DNA of 64,000 nucleotides. It comes from Mucilaginibacter sp. dw_454. GTDB taxonomy: Bacteria; Bacteroidota; Bacteroidia; Sphingobacteriales; Sphingobacteriaceae. The notes under the pieces were generated by a model that saw only the letters and a program-made list of their open reading frames with translations, did not search any database and was not told the origin of the DNA. The DNA lies in the NCBI RefSeq assembly GCF_018449775.1, contig NZ_JAAVVB010000005.1:310001-374000 (forward strand). The letters are read 5' to 3'. A program made the translations under genes and the position numbers. Positions 1 through 8,408 of this stretch are shown here, piece by piece (the stretch's first letter is position 1; each line of letters begins with the position of its first letter).

Positions 1-2
1 TG

Positions 3-323
3 TGCAACAATTTTGTACACCGCAAGTTATTTCAGGTAGAGATAACCAATAAGCCGGCCGACGGTAAAGTAGTTGAAGAGCTGGGTAAAAAGGCGATGGC
101 CAAATATGGCATTACTGCCGATAAGATAGGTTATTTTGTATTTACCGATTCGATAAAAAACAATGCTTACCGGGCTGGTAATGGCAATATAGGTGTGCTG
201 ATGAAAGACGGCAGTGTGAATGATATAGCTACCGCCAGCGATTACTCAAACCTGGAAGCCTTAACCAAAACCGTTAAGAAACATATACTTTGTTACAGTA
301 AAGAGTTGGGGTTTAGTGATTAG
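3..323 (+). CDS. HD-domain phosphohydrolase, C-terminal part (partial)
   Basis: The reading frame is open from the left edge (codons from base 3) to TAG at 321-323, so only about the last 106 residues are present. The visible part has the segment RKLFQVEI followed by a small alpha/beta tail ending KELGFSD. This resembles the C-terminus of the COG1078 HD-superfamily phosphohydrolases (dGTPase/SAMHD1-like), which commonly lie directly upstream of lpxD in Bacteroidota. The catalytic HD residues are off the window, so function rests on tail similarity and gene order. The last codons form the outer arm of the inverted word-repeat spacer at 311-410. Confidence 0.6.
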   Translation, partial: CNNFVHRKLFQVEITNKPADGKVVEELGKKAMAKYGITADKIGYFVFTDSIKNNAYRAGNGNIGVLMKDGSVNDIATASDYSNLEALTKTVKKHILCYSKELGFSD

Positions 324-410
324 AGGCTGACGGTTAGCTATTAGTTAATCGCCTTATAAACAGCGCCAAACAACTAATCTCTAATTAACTAAGCTCTAAT
401 CACTAATAAT
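311..410. repeat. Heptamer word-repeat hairpin in HD-lpxD spacer
   Basis: The spacer is two arms of degenerate 7-bp words (ATTAGTG, ATTAGAG and relatives) in inverted orientation. The outermost 13 bases are a perfect inverted pair (313-325 with 394-406). Inner words (about 333-349 and 372-389) are complementary only imperfectly. The left arm includes the stop codon of the upstream gene. Function unknown; it would fold as an intercistronic mRNA hairpin. Confidence 0.75.
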
Positions 411-423
411 AATATTTTAACAT

Positions 424-431
424 TAAATTTG
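424..431 (+). promoter_or_regulatory. Possible TAnnTTTG -7 box before lpxD
   Basis: TAAATTTG matches the Bacteroidota -7 consensus TAnnTTTG and lies 5 bases before the lpxD ATG. No convincing TTG/TTTG -33 box is present 19-21 bases upstream, and transcription from it would be almost leaderless, so this is a weak candidate. Confidence 0.3.
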
Positions 432-436
432 CGCCA

Positions 437-1474
437 ATGCAATTTACGGCACAGCAAATAGCTTCATTACTAAACGGAACCGTTGAGGGCGACGAGTCGG
501 CAGCGGTTAGTACATTAGCCAAGATCGAGGAAGCGGGCGCAGGTTCGCTGTCTTTTTTAGCTAATCCAAAGTATGAACAGTATTTATATACCACCAATGC
601 TTCGATTGTTATTGTCAATAACAGCCAGGTACTTTCAGGCGCAGTTAAAGCCACTTTAATACGTGTTGAAGACGCGTATGGTGCTTTCTCGGTACTGTTA
701 GAAGCGTACAATACCATTAAGTTAGATAAAAGCGGCATCGAGCAGCCATCGTTTATTCACCCTACCGCCCAAATTGGCGAGGGTGTTTACATTGGCGCCT
801 TTGCTTACATAGGCCCCGGCGTAAAAGTTGGCGACAAAAGCAAGATCTATCCTAACAGTTATATAGGCGACAATGCTGCCCTGGGTAAAAATGTTACCCT
901 GTTTGCGGGGGTAAAAGTATACTTCGATTGTGTTTTGGGCGATAACGTAACGGTGCACTCGGGCGCGGTGATCGGCAGCGATGGCTTCGGCTTTGCGCCA
1001 ACAGCCGATGGTAGCTACAAAAAGATAGCCCAGATAGGTAATGTTGTTTTAGAGGATGATGTTGAAGTTGGTTCAAATACAACTATCGATCGGGCCACTA
1101 TGGGGTCGACCATCATTCGCAAAGGTGCTAAGATCGACAACCTGGTGCAGATAGCCCACAACGTTGAAGTAGGCAGCAATACCGTAATTGCCGGACAGGC
1201 GGGCGTATCTGGCAGTACCAAAATAGGCGAGCGTGTAATGGTTGGCGGGCAAGTTGGTATTTCGGGGCATTTAACTATTGCTAACGGAACGCAGCTTTCG
1301 GCACAAACCGGCATTAACAGCTCTATTAAAGAAGAAGGCAAAGCCTGGGGTGGCAGCCCTTATATGCCATATAAAGATTATTTGCGTTCTTACTCCAAAT
1401 TAAAGCAATTGCCAGATTTGGATAAGAAGGTTTACGATCTGGAAAAAATCATCAAAGAATTAAAGAATGGCTAA
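437..1474 (+). CDS. lpxD: UDP-3-O-(3-hydroxyacyl)glucosamine N-acyltransferase
   Basis: Transfers an R-3-hydroxyacyl chain from ACP to the 2-amino group of UDP-3-O-acyl-glucosamine, the third step of lipid A synthesis in the cytoplasm. The 345-residue protein has the uridine-binding N-terminal domain (about 1-100) followed by hexapeptide repeats forming a left-handed beta-helix (about 105-300). The conserved IAHNVEVG motif carries the likely catalytic His241. Length is normal for the family. It is followed by lpxC-fabZ and lpxA, the usual Bacteroidota order. The spacers on both sides are word-repeat hairpins rather than plain sequence. Confidence 0.96.
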   Translation: MQFTAQQIASLLNGTVEGDESAAVSTLAKIEEAGAGSLSFLANPKYEQYLYTTNASIVIVNNSQVLSGAVKATLIRVEDAYGAFSVLLEAYNTIKLDKSGIEQPSFIHPTAQIGEGVYIGAFAYIGPGVKVGDKSKIYPNSYIGDNAALGKNVTLFAGVKVYFDCVLGDNVTVHSGAVIGSDGFGFAPTADGSYKKIAQIGNVVLEDDVEVGSNTTIDRATMGSTIIRKGAKIDNLVQIAHNVEVGSNTVIAGQAGVSGSTKIGERVMVGGQVGISGHLTIANGTQLSAQTGINSSIKEEGKAWGGSPYMPYKDYLRSYSKLKQLPDLDKKVYDLEKIIKELKNG

Positions 1475-1552
1475 TTAGTCACTCGTTATTAGTTAATTAG
1501 ATTAACGAACTGTTAACTACTAATGATTACTGACCAATGACCAATGACAAAA
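1472..1552. repeat. Heptamer word-repeat hairpin in lpxD-lpxC spacer
   Basis: Left arm (1472-1502) and right arm (about 1511-1549) consist of 7-bp words such as GTTATTA and, on the other strand, GTCATTG (two perfect adjacent copies). The arms are in inverted orientation and pair imperfectly around a short loop. The right arm ends about 9 bases before the lpxC-fabZ start. Same architecture as the spacer upstream of lpxD. Confidence 0.7.
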
Positions 1553-1558
1553 GAATAA

Positions 1559-2974
1559 ATGAATATTAAACAAAGAACTATCAAGGCGCCCGTATCTGTT
1601 TCCGGTTCGGGTTTGCATACCGGCGAGAAGGTTATCATGACCTTTAACCCGGCGCCCGAAAATCATGGTTATAAATTCAGACGGGTTGACGTAGCCGGCA
1701 TGCCTATTATTGATGCCGACGTAGATAACGTTACCGACACATCCCGCGGTACTACTATTTCGCAAAACGGCGCCAGTGTAAGCACTATTGAGCATGTTTT
1801 GGCGGCCCTGGTTGGTTTAGAGATAGACAACGTGCTGATTGACATGGACGGCCCCGAAACACCGATCATGGATGGCAGCTCGATACAATTTGTTGAAGCA
1901 TTAAGAGAAGCAGGCTTTTTGGAACAGGAAGCCGATCGTGAATATTACCATATCCCTTATAATATCCATTACTCAGAACCCGATCGTAAGGTGGAAATGG
2001 TGGCTATGCCATTGGATGACGATTATCGCTTTACCTGTATGGTTGACTACAACTCGCAGGTTTTGGGTAGCCAGCATGCCAGTATCTCATCAATCACAGA
2101 GTTTGTAGATAACATAGCCTCTTGCCGTACCTTCTGCTTCCTGCATGAGTTGGAAATGCTGTTAAAGCATGACCTGATTAAAGGCGGCGACTTAAACAAC
2201 GCCATTGTTGTGGTTGATAAAAATGTAGACGAAGAAGAGCTGAGCCACCTGGCCAAGCTGTTTAATCGTAAGGATATTAAAGTTGCCCCTGCGGGGATTT
2301 TAAATAATATTGAGCTGCGCCATCAAAACGAGCCTGCACGTCATAAATTATTAGATATGATTGGCGATTTGGCTTTAGTTGGTGTACCGCTGCGCGGCCA
2401 TATCATGGCAGCCAGACCGGGCCATGCGGCCAACGTAGCTTTTGCAAAAAAGATAAAAACGCTGATCAAAAAAGAGCGCAGCCGCAAGCATTTTAAGGTG
2501 TACGACCCAACCATGAAGCCGGTTTACGATACCGAGCAGATCATGGCAATATTGCCGCACCGCTATCCAATGCTCATGATCGATAAGATCCTGGAACTGA
2601 CTAAAAGCCATGTTGTTGGGTTAAAGAATGTAACTATGAACGAAGGTATTTTCCAGGGACATTTCCCGGGCACACCTTTATTCCCGGGCGTATTGCAAAT
2701 AGAGGCTATGGCGCAAACAGGAGGCATATTGGTATTAAATACCGTGCCCGATCCTGAAAATTATATTACCCTGTTCTTAAAAATTGAAAATGCCCGCTTT
2801 AAAGATAAAGTTGTACCGGGCGATACTATTATATTCCACTGTAATTTAATTGCACCTATCCGTCGTGGTATAGCGCAGATGAAAGGTGTGGGTATGGTAG
2901 GTGAGCGGATTGTTGTTGAGGCCGAGCTGATGGCACAAATTGTTAAAAAACAAACCAAAACCGAAGAAGCATGA
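1559..2974 (+). CDS. lpxC-fabZ: Bifunctional UDP-3-O-acyl-GlcNAc deacetylase / 3-hydroxyacyl-ACP dehydratase
   Basis: The 471-residue protein joins LpxC, the zinc deacetylase committing UDP-3-O-acyl-GlcNAc to lipid A (about 1-305), to FabZ, which dehydrates 3-hydroxyacyl-ACP (about 320-471). LpxC marks are the IEHVLAAL zinc histidine near residue 78 and HKLLDMIGDLAL near 261. FabZ marks are LPHRYPML, GHFPGTPLFPG near 367 with the catalytic His, and LQIEAMAQ near 381 with the catalytic Glu. This fusion is established in Bacteroidota. It overlaps lpxA by 4 bases (ATGA), implying translational coupling. Both activities draw on the same 3-hydroxyacyl-ACP pool. Confidence 0.97.
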   Translation: MNIKQRTIKAPVSVSGSGLHTGEKVIMTFNPAPENHGYKFRRVDVAGMPIIDADVDNVTDTSRGTTISQNGASVSTIEHVLAALVGLEIDNVLIDMDGPETPIMDGSSIQFVEALREAGFLEQEADREYYHIPYNIHYSEPDRKVEMVAMPLDDDYRFTCMVDYNSQVLGSQHASISSITEFVDNIASCRTFCFLHELEMLLKHDLIKGGDLNNAIVVVDKNVDEEELSHLAKLFNRKDIKVAPAGILNNIELRHQNEPARHKLLDMIGDLALVGVPLRGHIMAARPGHAANVAFAKKIKTLIKKERSRKHFKVYDPTMKPVYDTEQIMAILPHRYPMLMIDKILELTKSHVVGLKNVTMNEGIFQGHFPGTPLFPGVLQIEAMAQTGGILVLNTVPDPENYITLFLKIENARFKDKVVPGDTIIFHCNLIAPIRRGIAQMKGVGMVGERIVVEAELMAQIVKKQTKTEEA

Positions 2975-3756
2975 TCCAGCCTTTAGCATATATACATCCG
3001 CAGGCCAAAATAGCCGATAACGTAACGATTGAACCCTTTGTAACCATACACAAAGACGTTGAGATTGGCGAGGGCACCTGGATAGGCTCGAACTCGGTGA
3101 TCATGGATGGCGCGCGCATTGGCAAAAACTGCCGTATTTTCCCGGGCGCTGTGGTGTCTGCACCACCGCAGGATTTGAAATACAAAGGCGAACCAAGCAC
3201 CGTAACCATTGGCGATAATACCGTTATCCGCGAATGCGTAACGCTTAACCGCGGTACCGCTTTAGATAAAAATACCACTACTATCGGCAGCAATTGCTTG
3301 CTAATGGCCTACGTACACGTAGCGCATGATTGTGTAATAGGCGACAACGTAATTGTTGCTAACTCGGTGCAATTGGCAGGCCACATTAATGTATATGAGT
3401 TTGCCTTTATTGGCGGCGGATCATTAGTGCACCAGTTTGTTGAAATTGGCGCGCATAGCATGATCTCGGGTGGATCGCTGGTTCGTAAAGACGTACCGCC
3501 ATATACCAAGGCTGGCCGTGAGCCGGTTTCTTATATCGGTATCAATTCGGTAGGCTTACGCCGCCGTGGTTTTTCAAACGAAAAAATTGCTGAGATACAG
3601 GAAATTTACCGGGTTATTTTCCTGAAAAAATACAATATCACCAAAGCACTCGACATGATTGATGCCGAGTTTAACCCAACTGTGGAACGCGACGAGATCA
3701 TCAACTTTGTACAGAACTCGCAACGTGGCATCATGAAGGGGTTTGGGAATAGTTAA
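2971..3756 (+). CDS. lpxA: UDP-N-acetylglucosamine 3-O-acyltransferase
   Basis: First enzyme of lipid A synthesis: acylates UDP-GlcNAc at the 3-OH using hydroxyacyl-ACP. The 261 residues show a hexapeptide-repeat beta-helix (about 1-190) and an alpha-helical C-terminal domain. The motif VHVAHDCVIGDN carries the likely catalytic His near residue 120. Length matches the family. The start overlaps the lpxC-fabZ stop by 4 bases, and no terminator separates them, so the three lpx genes probably form one transcript. A palindromic dispersed element follows directly downstream. Confidence 0.97.
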   Translation: MIQPLAYIHPQAKIADNVTIEPFVTIHKDVEIGEGTWIGSNSVIMDGARIGKNCRIFPGAVVSAPPQDLKYKGEPSTVTIGDNTVIRECVTLNRGTALDKNTTTIGSNCLLMAYVHVAHDCVIGDNVIVANSVQLAGHINVYEFAFIGGGSLVHQFVEIGAHSMISGGSLVRKDVPPYTKAGREPVSYIGINSVGLRRRGFSNEKIAEIQEIYRVIFLKKYNITKALDMIDAEFNPTVERDEIINFVQNSQRGIMKGFGNS

Positions 3757-3766
3757 CACCACACAA

Positions 3767-3847
3767 TGTCATGCTGAATTTATTTCAGCATCCCACTTGC
3801 TAAGTATCCGCCTGTCCTGTGGGATGCCGAAACAAGTTCGGCATGAC
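3767..3847. repeat. REP-like palindrome (type 'TCATGCTGAA')
   Basis: Imperfect inverted repeat: the left arm begins GTCATGCTGAATTTATTTC and carries GCATCCCA, and the right arm has TGGGATGCCGAAACAAGTTC and ends GGCATGAC. It lies between lpxA and the ABC ATPase gene. It is a different sequence family from the TCATTGCGAG/TCATCGTGAG elements elsewhere in the window but has the same GTCAT...ATGAC ends. It may act as a terminator or mRNA stabiliser for the lpx operon. Confidence 0.65.
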
Positions 3848-3867
3848 GTAACTTTTTAATAATCACC

Positions 3868-4515
3868 ATGCAAATCACCCTCCAAAACGTTGGCCGCCGT
3901 TTTAACCGCGACTGGATATTCAGGGGGATTGATTATACATTTAGCCAAGGCGAAACTTACGCTGTACTTGGATCGAATGGGTCCGGAAAATCAACTTTAT
4001 TGGCTGTTTTAAATGGCAGCCTCGCACCATCTGTCGGTGAGATTAACTTTACTAACGGCGGTTCTGTGGTAGAAATCGGTGAGGTGTTTAATTACCTGAG
4101 CCTTGCTGCCCCATACCTTGAACTGATAGAAGAGTTTTCGTTAAGCGAGATGATTGACTTCCATTTCAAGTTTAAAGCTTATAAGCCCGGGGTAGATAAA
4201 GCTGCTATTATAGAATTGCTTAATTTGCCGGGTAATACTAATAAACTCATTAAATATTTTTCGTCGGGTATGAAACAGCGGCTTAAGCTGGCGCTGGCTT
4301 TTTGTGCCGATACGCCTATCCTGATGTTGGATGAGCCTACCTCAAACCTTGACGCGCAGGGTGTAGAATGGTATTTGAGTTTAGTACAGCAATTTGCTGT
4401 CGGGCGTCTGACGATTATCTGTTCCAACCAGGAGCATGAGTATAGCTTTTGCCAGCATCAGCTAGATATTACAGATTATAAAAAGCCCATTTCCACCACG
4501 TCATTGCGAGCGTAG
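3868..4515 (+). CDS. ABC transporter ATP-binding protein (orphan)
   Basis: A 215-residue nucleotide-binding domain with Walker A GSNGSGKST (35-43), signature FSSGMKQRL (131-139) and Walker B ILMLDEPTSN (151-160). It would energise an ABC transporter at the inner membrane; size and motifs recall the short exporter ATPases of the CcmA type. No permease lies next to it, so the substrate is unknown. The C-terminus is odd: the last nine or so residues (PISTTSLRA) and the stop codon are encoded by the first unit of the downstream 133-bp array, suggesting the original stop was replaced when the repeat arrived. Confidence 0.88.
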   Translation: MQITLQNVGRRFNRDWIFRGIDYTFSQGETYAVLGSNGSGKSTLLAVLNGSLAPSVGEINFTNGGSVVEIGEVFNYLSLAAPYLELIEEFSLSEMIDFHFKFKAYKPGVDKAAIIELLNLPGNTNKLIKYFSSGMKQRLKLALAFCADTPILMLDEPTSNLDAQGVEWYLSLVQQFAVGRLTIICSNQEHEYSFCQHQLDITDYKKPISTTSLRA

Positions 4516-5520
4516 CGTGGCAATCTCTACACGATAGGCGGCCGCTTTGCCGGAGATCGTCACGCTCGTTCCTCGCTCACGATGACGTGACGGGTAGTGA
4601 ACGGGTGCCTCAAGCTCGCCCATTTCCACCACGTCATTGCGAGCGTAGCGTGGCAATCTCTACACGATAGGTAGCCGCTTTGCCGGAGATCGTCACGCTC
4701 GTTCCTCGCTCACGATGACGTGACGGGTAGTGAACGGGTGCCTCAAGCTCGCCCATTTCCACCACGTCATTGCGAGCGTAGCGTGGCAATCTCTACACGA
4801 TAGGTAGCCGCTTTGCCGGAGATCGTCACGCTCGTTCCTCGCTCACGATGACGTGACGGGTAGTGAACGGGTGCCTCAAGCTCGCCCATTTCCACCACGT
4901 CATTGCGAGCGTAGCGTGGCAATCTCTACACGATAGGTAGCCGCTTTGCCGGAGATCGTCACGCTCGTTCCTCGCTCACGATGACGTGACGGGTAGTGAA
5001 CGGGTGCCTCAAGCTCGCCCATTTCCACCACGTCATTGCGAGCGTAGCGTGGCAATCTCTACACGATAGGCATCCGCTTTGCCGGAGATCGTCACGCTCG
5101 TTCCTCGCTCACGATGACGTGACGGGTAGTGAACGGGTGCCTCAAGCTCGCCCATTTCCACCACGTCATTGCGAGCGTAGCGTGGCAATCTCTACACGAT
5201 AGGCATCCGCTTTGCCGGAGATCGTCACGCTCGTTCCTCGCTCACGATGACGTGACGGGTAGTGAACGGGTGCCTCAAGCTCGCCCATTTCCACCACGTC
5301 ATTGCGAGCGTAGCGTGGCAATCTCTACACGATAGGCATCCGCTTTGCCGGAGATCGTCACGCTCGTTCCTCGCTCACGATGACGTGACGGGTAGTGAAC
5401 GGGTGCCTCAAGCTCGCCCATTTCCACCACGTCATTGCGAGCGTAGCGTGGCAATCTCTACACGATAGACATCCGCTTTGCCGGAGATCGTCACGCTCGT
5501 TCCTCGCTCACGATGACGTG
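4486..5520. repeat. 133-bp tandem array, 7.8 copies, of a two-armed REP-like unit
   Basis: Units begin at 4486, 4619, 4752, 4885, 5018, 5151, 5284 and 5417; the spacing is exactly 133 and the last unit is truncated at about 104 bases. Each unit has a left arm starting CGTCATTGCGAGCGTAGCG, a short centre, and a right arm ending CTCACGATGACG, then a 30-40-base linker. Units are nearly identical; a two- or three-base centre differs in order: ggcgg (unit 1), ggtag (2-4), ggcat (5-7), gacat (8). This ordered variation indicates stepwise unit duplication. It fills the 4516-5507 interval between convergent genes and supplies both stop codons. Confidence 0.97.
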
Positions 5521-6929
5521 TATGGTGATAATAAATCTCTCAAGGAATCTTGCTTGATCTGGCCGGTGATGAGCAACAACACGCCGTAACATCCTATCGA
5601 TACCGGTATCGCCAACCAATTGTAATTCAAGAAAATGTGCGTTAGTCCCCCGGCAACAACTGTGCACGTAGTGCAAATTACTGTAGGCAACCATACCCGG
5701 CTCAAATCTGCAACCTCATTTTTGGCTAAGTAGTAAATCACTTGCGCGACACACGCCAGCAGAAAAGCAACCGCAGCGCCTTCATTTTGATAAAGCGGAA
5801 TCAGTATAACATCCCCGGCAACATTCACGGCCAGCGTCAGGATAAAAGCATGGAGGATCATTTTCAATCTGCCCTGCGCGAAAAACATCGTCCACAAAAA
5901 ATTCTCCAAATACAAAAGCGGTAAGCATAAAGACAGGAAGAAAACCACATGAGCATTTACCGCTCCGTATTTGCCATGGGTTATCCAATCAACCACCGGG
6001 CTCCAGCAAATATTAATGAGCAATACTGACAAACCGGCTATGATGGCTTCTGTACCGATCAGTAATTTCAACCCGCCAATATTCAGATCTCCTCCCTTAA
6101 CCATTTTAGTAAATCGTGGGATAAGTAATGGCGCAATGGCCGACAGCGGCAGCAAAGCAATCTCAAATACTTTATAAGCAAAACTATATTCAGCCAGCTT
6201 AGCAGCCGACAGCATAAAGCCAATAAAGATCCAATCAAACCGCGCGAGTGATGAGGTGATGATCACCACGCCAATTTGCGGCAGGGCCTCTTTTACCAGG
6301 CTAAAGTAAGCCGGTTTATTCCATTTCAATTTTATGTCGATGCCTGCCGAGCGTTTAAATAAAATCAGCCCGATCAAAAACTCTAATACATCGCCGGCAA
6401 TAAAAACGATGACAATGGTGGTCAAATCAAATCGATGTAATACAAAACAAATCAGTAATAGTGCACATCGTACAAAATTAGAGATTACCGACAGCCAGGC
6501 CATCAGCTTAAACAATTCCAGTCCGTTAGCGGCTTGCTTGTACGGTGTCGAGAAATAGATCATTAACTTGCCGATACCAATCAGTAATAGCAGCTTATAA
6601 ACCGCAGGCACATCAGGAAACAATGCATAGCCTATCAGTAGCAATCCGTAAAACAGCAAGCCGGTTATAATGGTGTGGATGATATAAAGGGAAAGGGCAG
6701 CTTGCCGGTCGTCATCGGCAGCGATTTTTTTGACGATGAGTTGGTCGATCCCGCAGGAAAGAATATTGAAAGCTGCCAGCAGTATGGCCAGCGCCAGGTT
6801 TAATTTGCCAAAGCTATCTTTGCTTAAACCGGTTGAAAGCACATAAAAAATAACCAGCCCGAAAACATTGTTAGCCACCAAAGCCGCAGCATTGGCCGAG
6901 AAATTTTTAAGATGGCCGGGTTTCGACAT
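5508..6929 (-). CDS. Polysaccharide flippase (Wzx / MATE-like family)
   Basis: A 473-residue, almost entirely hydrophobic protein with about 12-14 predicted membrane segments, starting after a short SKPGHLKNF leader. The pattern fits oligosaccharide flippases of the Polysacc_synt/MVF group that move lipid-linked sugars across the inner membrane. It overlaps the upstream glycosyltransferase gene by 23 bases, so the two are probably co-translated and may act on one surface glycan. The last residues (TSS) and the TGA stop come from the final, truncated unit of the 133-bp array. The exact glycan cannot be read from the sequence. Confidence 0.85.
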   Translation of the reverse strand: MSKPGHLKNFSANAAALVANNVFGLVIFYVLSTGLSKDSFGKLNLALAILLAAFNILSCGIDQLIVKKIAADDDRQAALSLYIIHTIITGLLFYGLLLIGYALFPDVPAVYKLLLLIGIGKLMIYFSTPYKQAANGLELFKLMAWLSVISNFVRCALLLICFVLHRFDLTTIVIVFIAGDVLEFLIGLILFKRSAGIDIKLKWNKPAYFSLVKEALPQIGVVIITSSLARFDWIFIGFMLSAAKLAEYSFAYKVFEIALLPLSAIAPLLIPRFTKMVKGGDLNIGGLKLLIGTEAIIAGLSVLLINICWSPVVDWITHGKYGAVNAHVVFFLSLCLPLLYLENFLWTMFFAQGRLKMILHAFILTLAVNVAGDVILIPLYQNEGAAVAFLLACVAQVIYYLAKNEVADLSRVWLPTVICTTCTVVAGGLTHIFLNYNWLAIPVSIGCYGVLLLITGQIKQDSLRDLLSPYTSS

Positions 6930-7740
6930 GTGCTATCGATGGTTTATATTCTGCCGCTAATTCGGGTTTTACGCTTTTCGTTTTCTTTAGCTCGTTTTCC
7001 AGCCGAAGCAGGTAGTGATATTTTAGCCACTTGTTTTTATAAGTAATGCGTGCAATGTCCAGCCCCTCCTTGCCGTCTAAAAAACCACCGTATAAAACGT
7101 AAGCCTTAATAAAGCTAAATATAGGCGATAGATACAGATTTACCACATTTGCCTTTTTGCCTGCGTTCAAATACTTTTCGGCACTCAGCCGTGCATAGTA
7201 TAGTGCTTTAGCATTACACTCGCCGCGATCTTTGACCGAGTAATGGTGCATGTGGCCATCCAGGCGCTGCATCTGGCTGCCATCGGGTATTAATAAAGTT
7301 TCGTGAACGTTTGACTCGGACCATTTAACCCGTGTACGGTTAAACAAGCGGATATGATGATCGCGTCCCCAGGCACCATAACGGATCAGCTTTTTGCCGA
7401 AGTATGATTTAAAACGAATATCATAAACCATGGTTGGGTCGTCCAGTTTAAGACTATGGAGGGATAGTACCAGTTCTAAATCGGCAATTTCATCAGCATC
7501 AACACTTAAAACCCAATCGTATTTAGCCAGCTCAATACCTTTATTTTTATTAGCGCCATAGCCATCCCAGGGGCGCTGATATAGTCGACACCCCTGATTA
7601 ATCGCAACGCTGCAGGTTTCGTCTGTGCTGTAATTATCTATGATAATTATATCATCGGTAATCAGTTTTGCAGCTGCAATACACTCTGTTATTGCTTCCG
7701 CTTCATTTTTGGTTATAATAACTACCGATAATGGGATCAT
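6907..7740 (-). CDS. Family 2 glycosyltransferase (WaaE/KdtX-like)
   Basis: A 277-residue GT-A fold transferase. It starts LSVVIITKNEAEAI, has the nucleotide-sugar segment DIIIIDNYSTDET (30-42) and the metal-binding DADE (81-84), and lacks membrane spans. The layout matches the WaaE/KdtX-like group that adds hexoses to lipopolysaccharide core, though the sugar is not determinable here. It precedes and overlaps the flippase gene by 23 bases, forming a two-gene surface-glycan unit. Upstream is the palindrome-rich region 7861-8780 with no other gene. Confidence 0.88.
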   Translation of the reverse strand: MIPLSVVIITKNEAEAITECIAAAKLITDDIIIIDNYSTDETCSVAINQGCRLYQRPWDGYGANKNKGIELAKYDWVLSVDADEIADLELVLSLHSLKLDDPTMVYDIRFKSYFGKKLIRYGAWGRDHHIRLFNRTRVKWSESNVHETLLIPDGSQMQRLDGHMHHYSVKDRGECNAKALYYARLSAEKYLNAGKKANVVNLYLSPIFSFIKAYVLYGGFLDGKEGLDIARITYKNKWLKYHYLLRLENELKKTKSVKPELAAEYKPSIAHVETRPS

Positions 7741-7860
7741 CCTGATTGTAATTTATACGCGTTTAACACGAGTTGATTGATAGAAACACGAGCCCGGTTA
7801 ACAAAAGGTTGCCTATACCCGTAAAAATTACAAAGTAGGGGGCGTCTCAATTTTCCATCA

Positions 7861-8408
7861 CGTCATCGTGAGCGAGGTACGAGCGTGACGATCCCGGTAT
7901 CGCTTTGCTAGCTTGGCGCTCGTATAGCGCTCAATTGCCGCTAAGGCTGTTAGTTTTTCGCGAGTCGTTTATTTTTTTAAGGTACTCAAGAAGGCTACGC
8001 CGTTTTGGCTTGATCCAAAAGTAACCAAAAGATCAAGTCAGGACAATCGCTTCCACTACACAGGCCAGACTCCCGGCCGCGCGCCCTGACCGGCCATTAC
8101 CCGCATTTTTGATTTGCATGTTGTTTAGCAGTATTTATAATGTGTGCAGCATCCGTCAGACGCAGAGCTTCGGGTGAAAGCGGGTAAAACAATGGTGGCC
8201 TTGTGCGGCAACAGGCCTCTGCCCAGGTTTTACCCGATTTGCAGGGCAAAGGCCCAGAGCGCAAAGAAGCATTGCGGGTGACTTGATTTTTTGTTACTTT
8301 TTCATTAAGGAAAAAGTAATGGGCCTTAGCGGCCAAGAGCGCTATGCGAGCGATAAGTAACCAAGCGATCCGGAGATCGTCACGCTCGTACCTCGCTCAC
8401 GATGACGT
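7861..8408. repeat. Nested inverted-repeat element (MITE-like) with REP-type ends
   Basis: The outer arms are the REP-B sequence (7861-7893 beginning CGTCATCGTGAG, and 8373-8408 inverted). Inside lies a second inverted pair (7917-7947 with 8323-8352, about 30 bases, few mismatches) and a third (about 8016-8040 with 8280-8303, TCAAGTCA ends). The core carries a non-coding block (8100-8280) that recurs in reverse orientation at about 17075-17270. No transposase is present, so it resembles a non-autonomous element. It fills most of 7741-8931. Confidence 0.75.

Noticed and set aside
4996..5589. Four near-identical 64-68-residue open frames starting MNGCLKLAHFHHVIA
   Set aside because: They are translations of successive 133-bp repeat units, spaced exactly 133 bases; no coding bias or ribosome site.
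8097..8336. 79-residue minus-strand frame containing SPEALRLTDAAHI
   Set aside because: It lies wholly within the inverted-repeat element. The similar frame at 17079 (SPEALRLTDIAHI) is in the second copy, so similarity is due to the shared repeat, not to a gene family.
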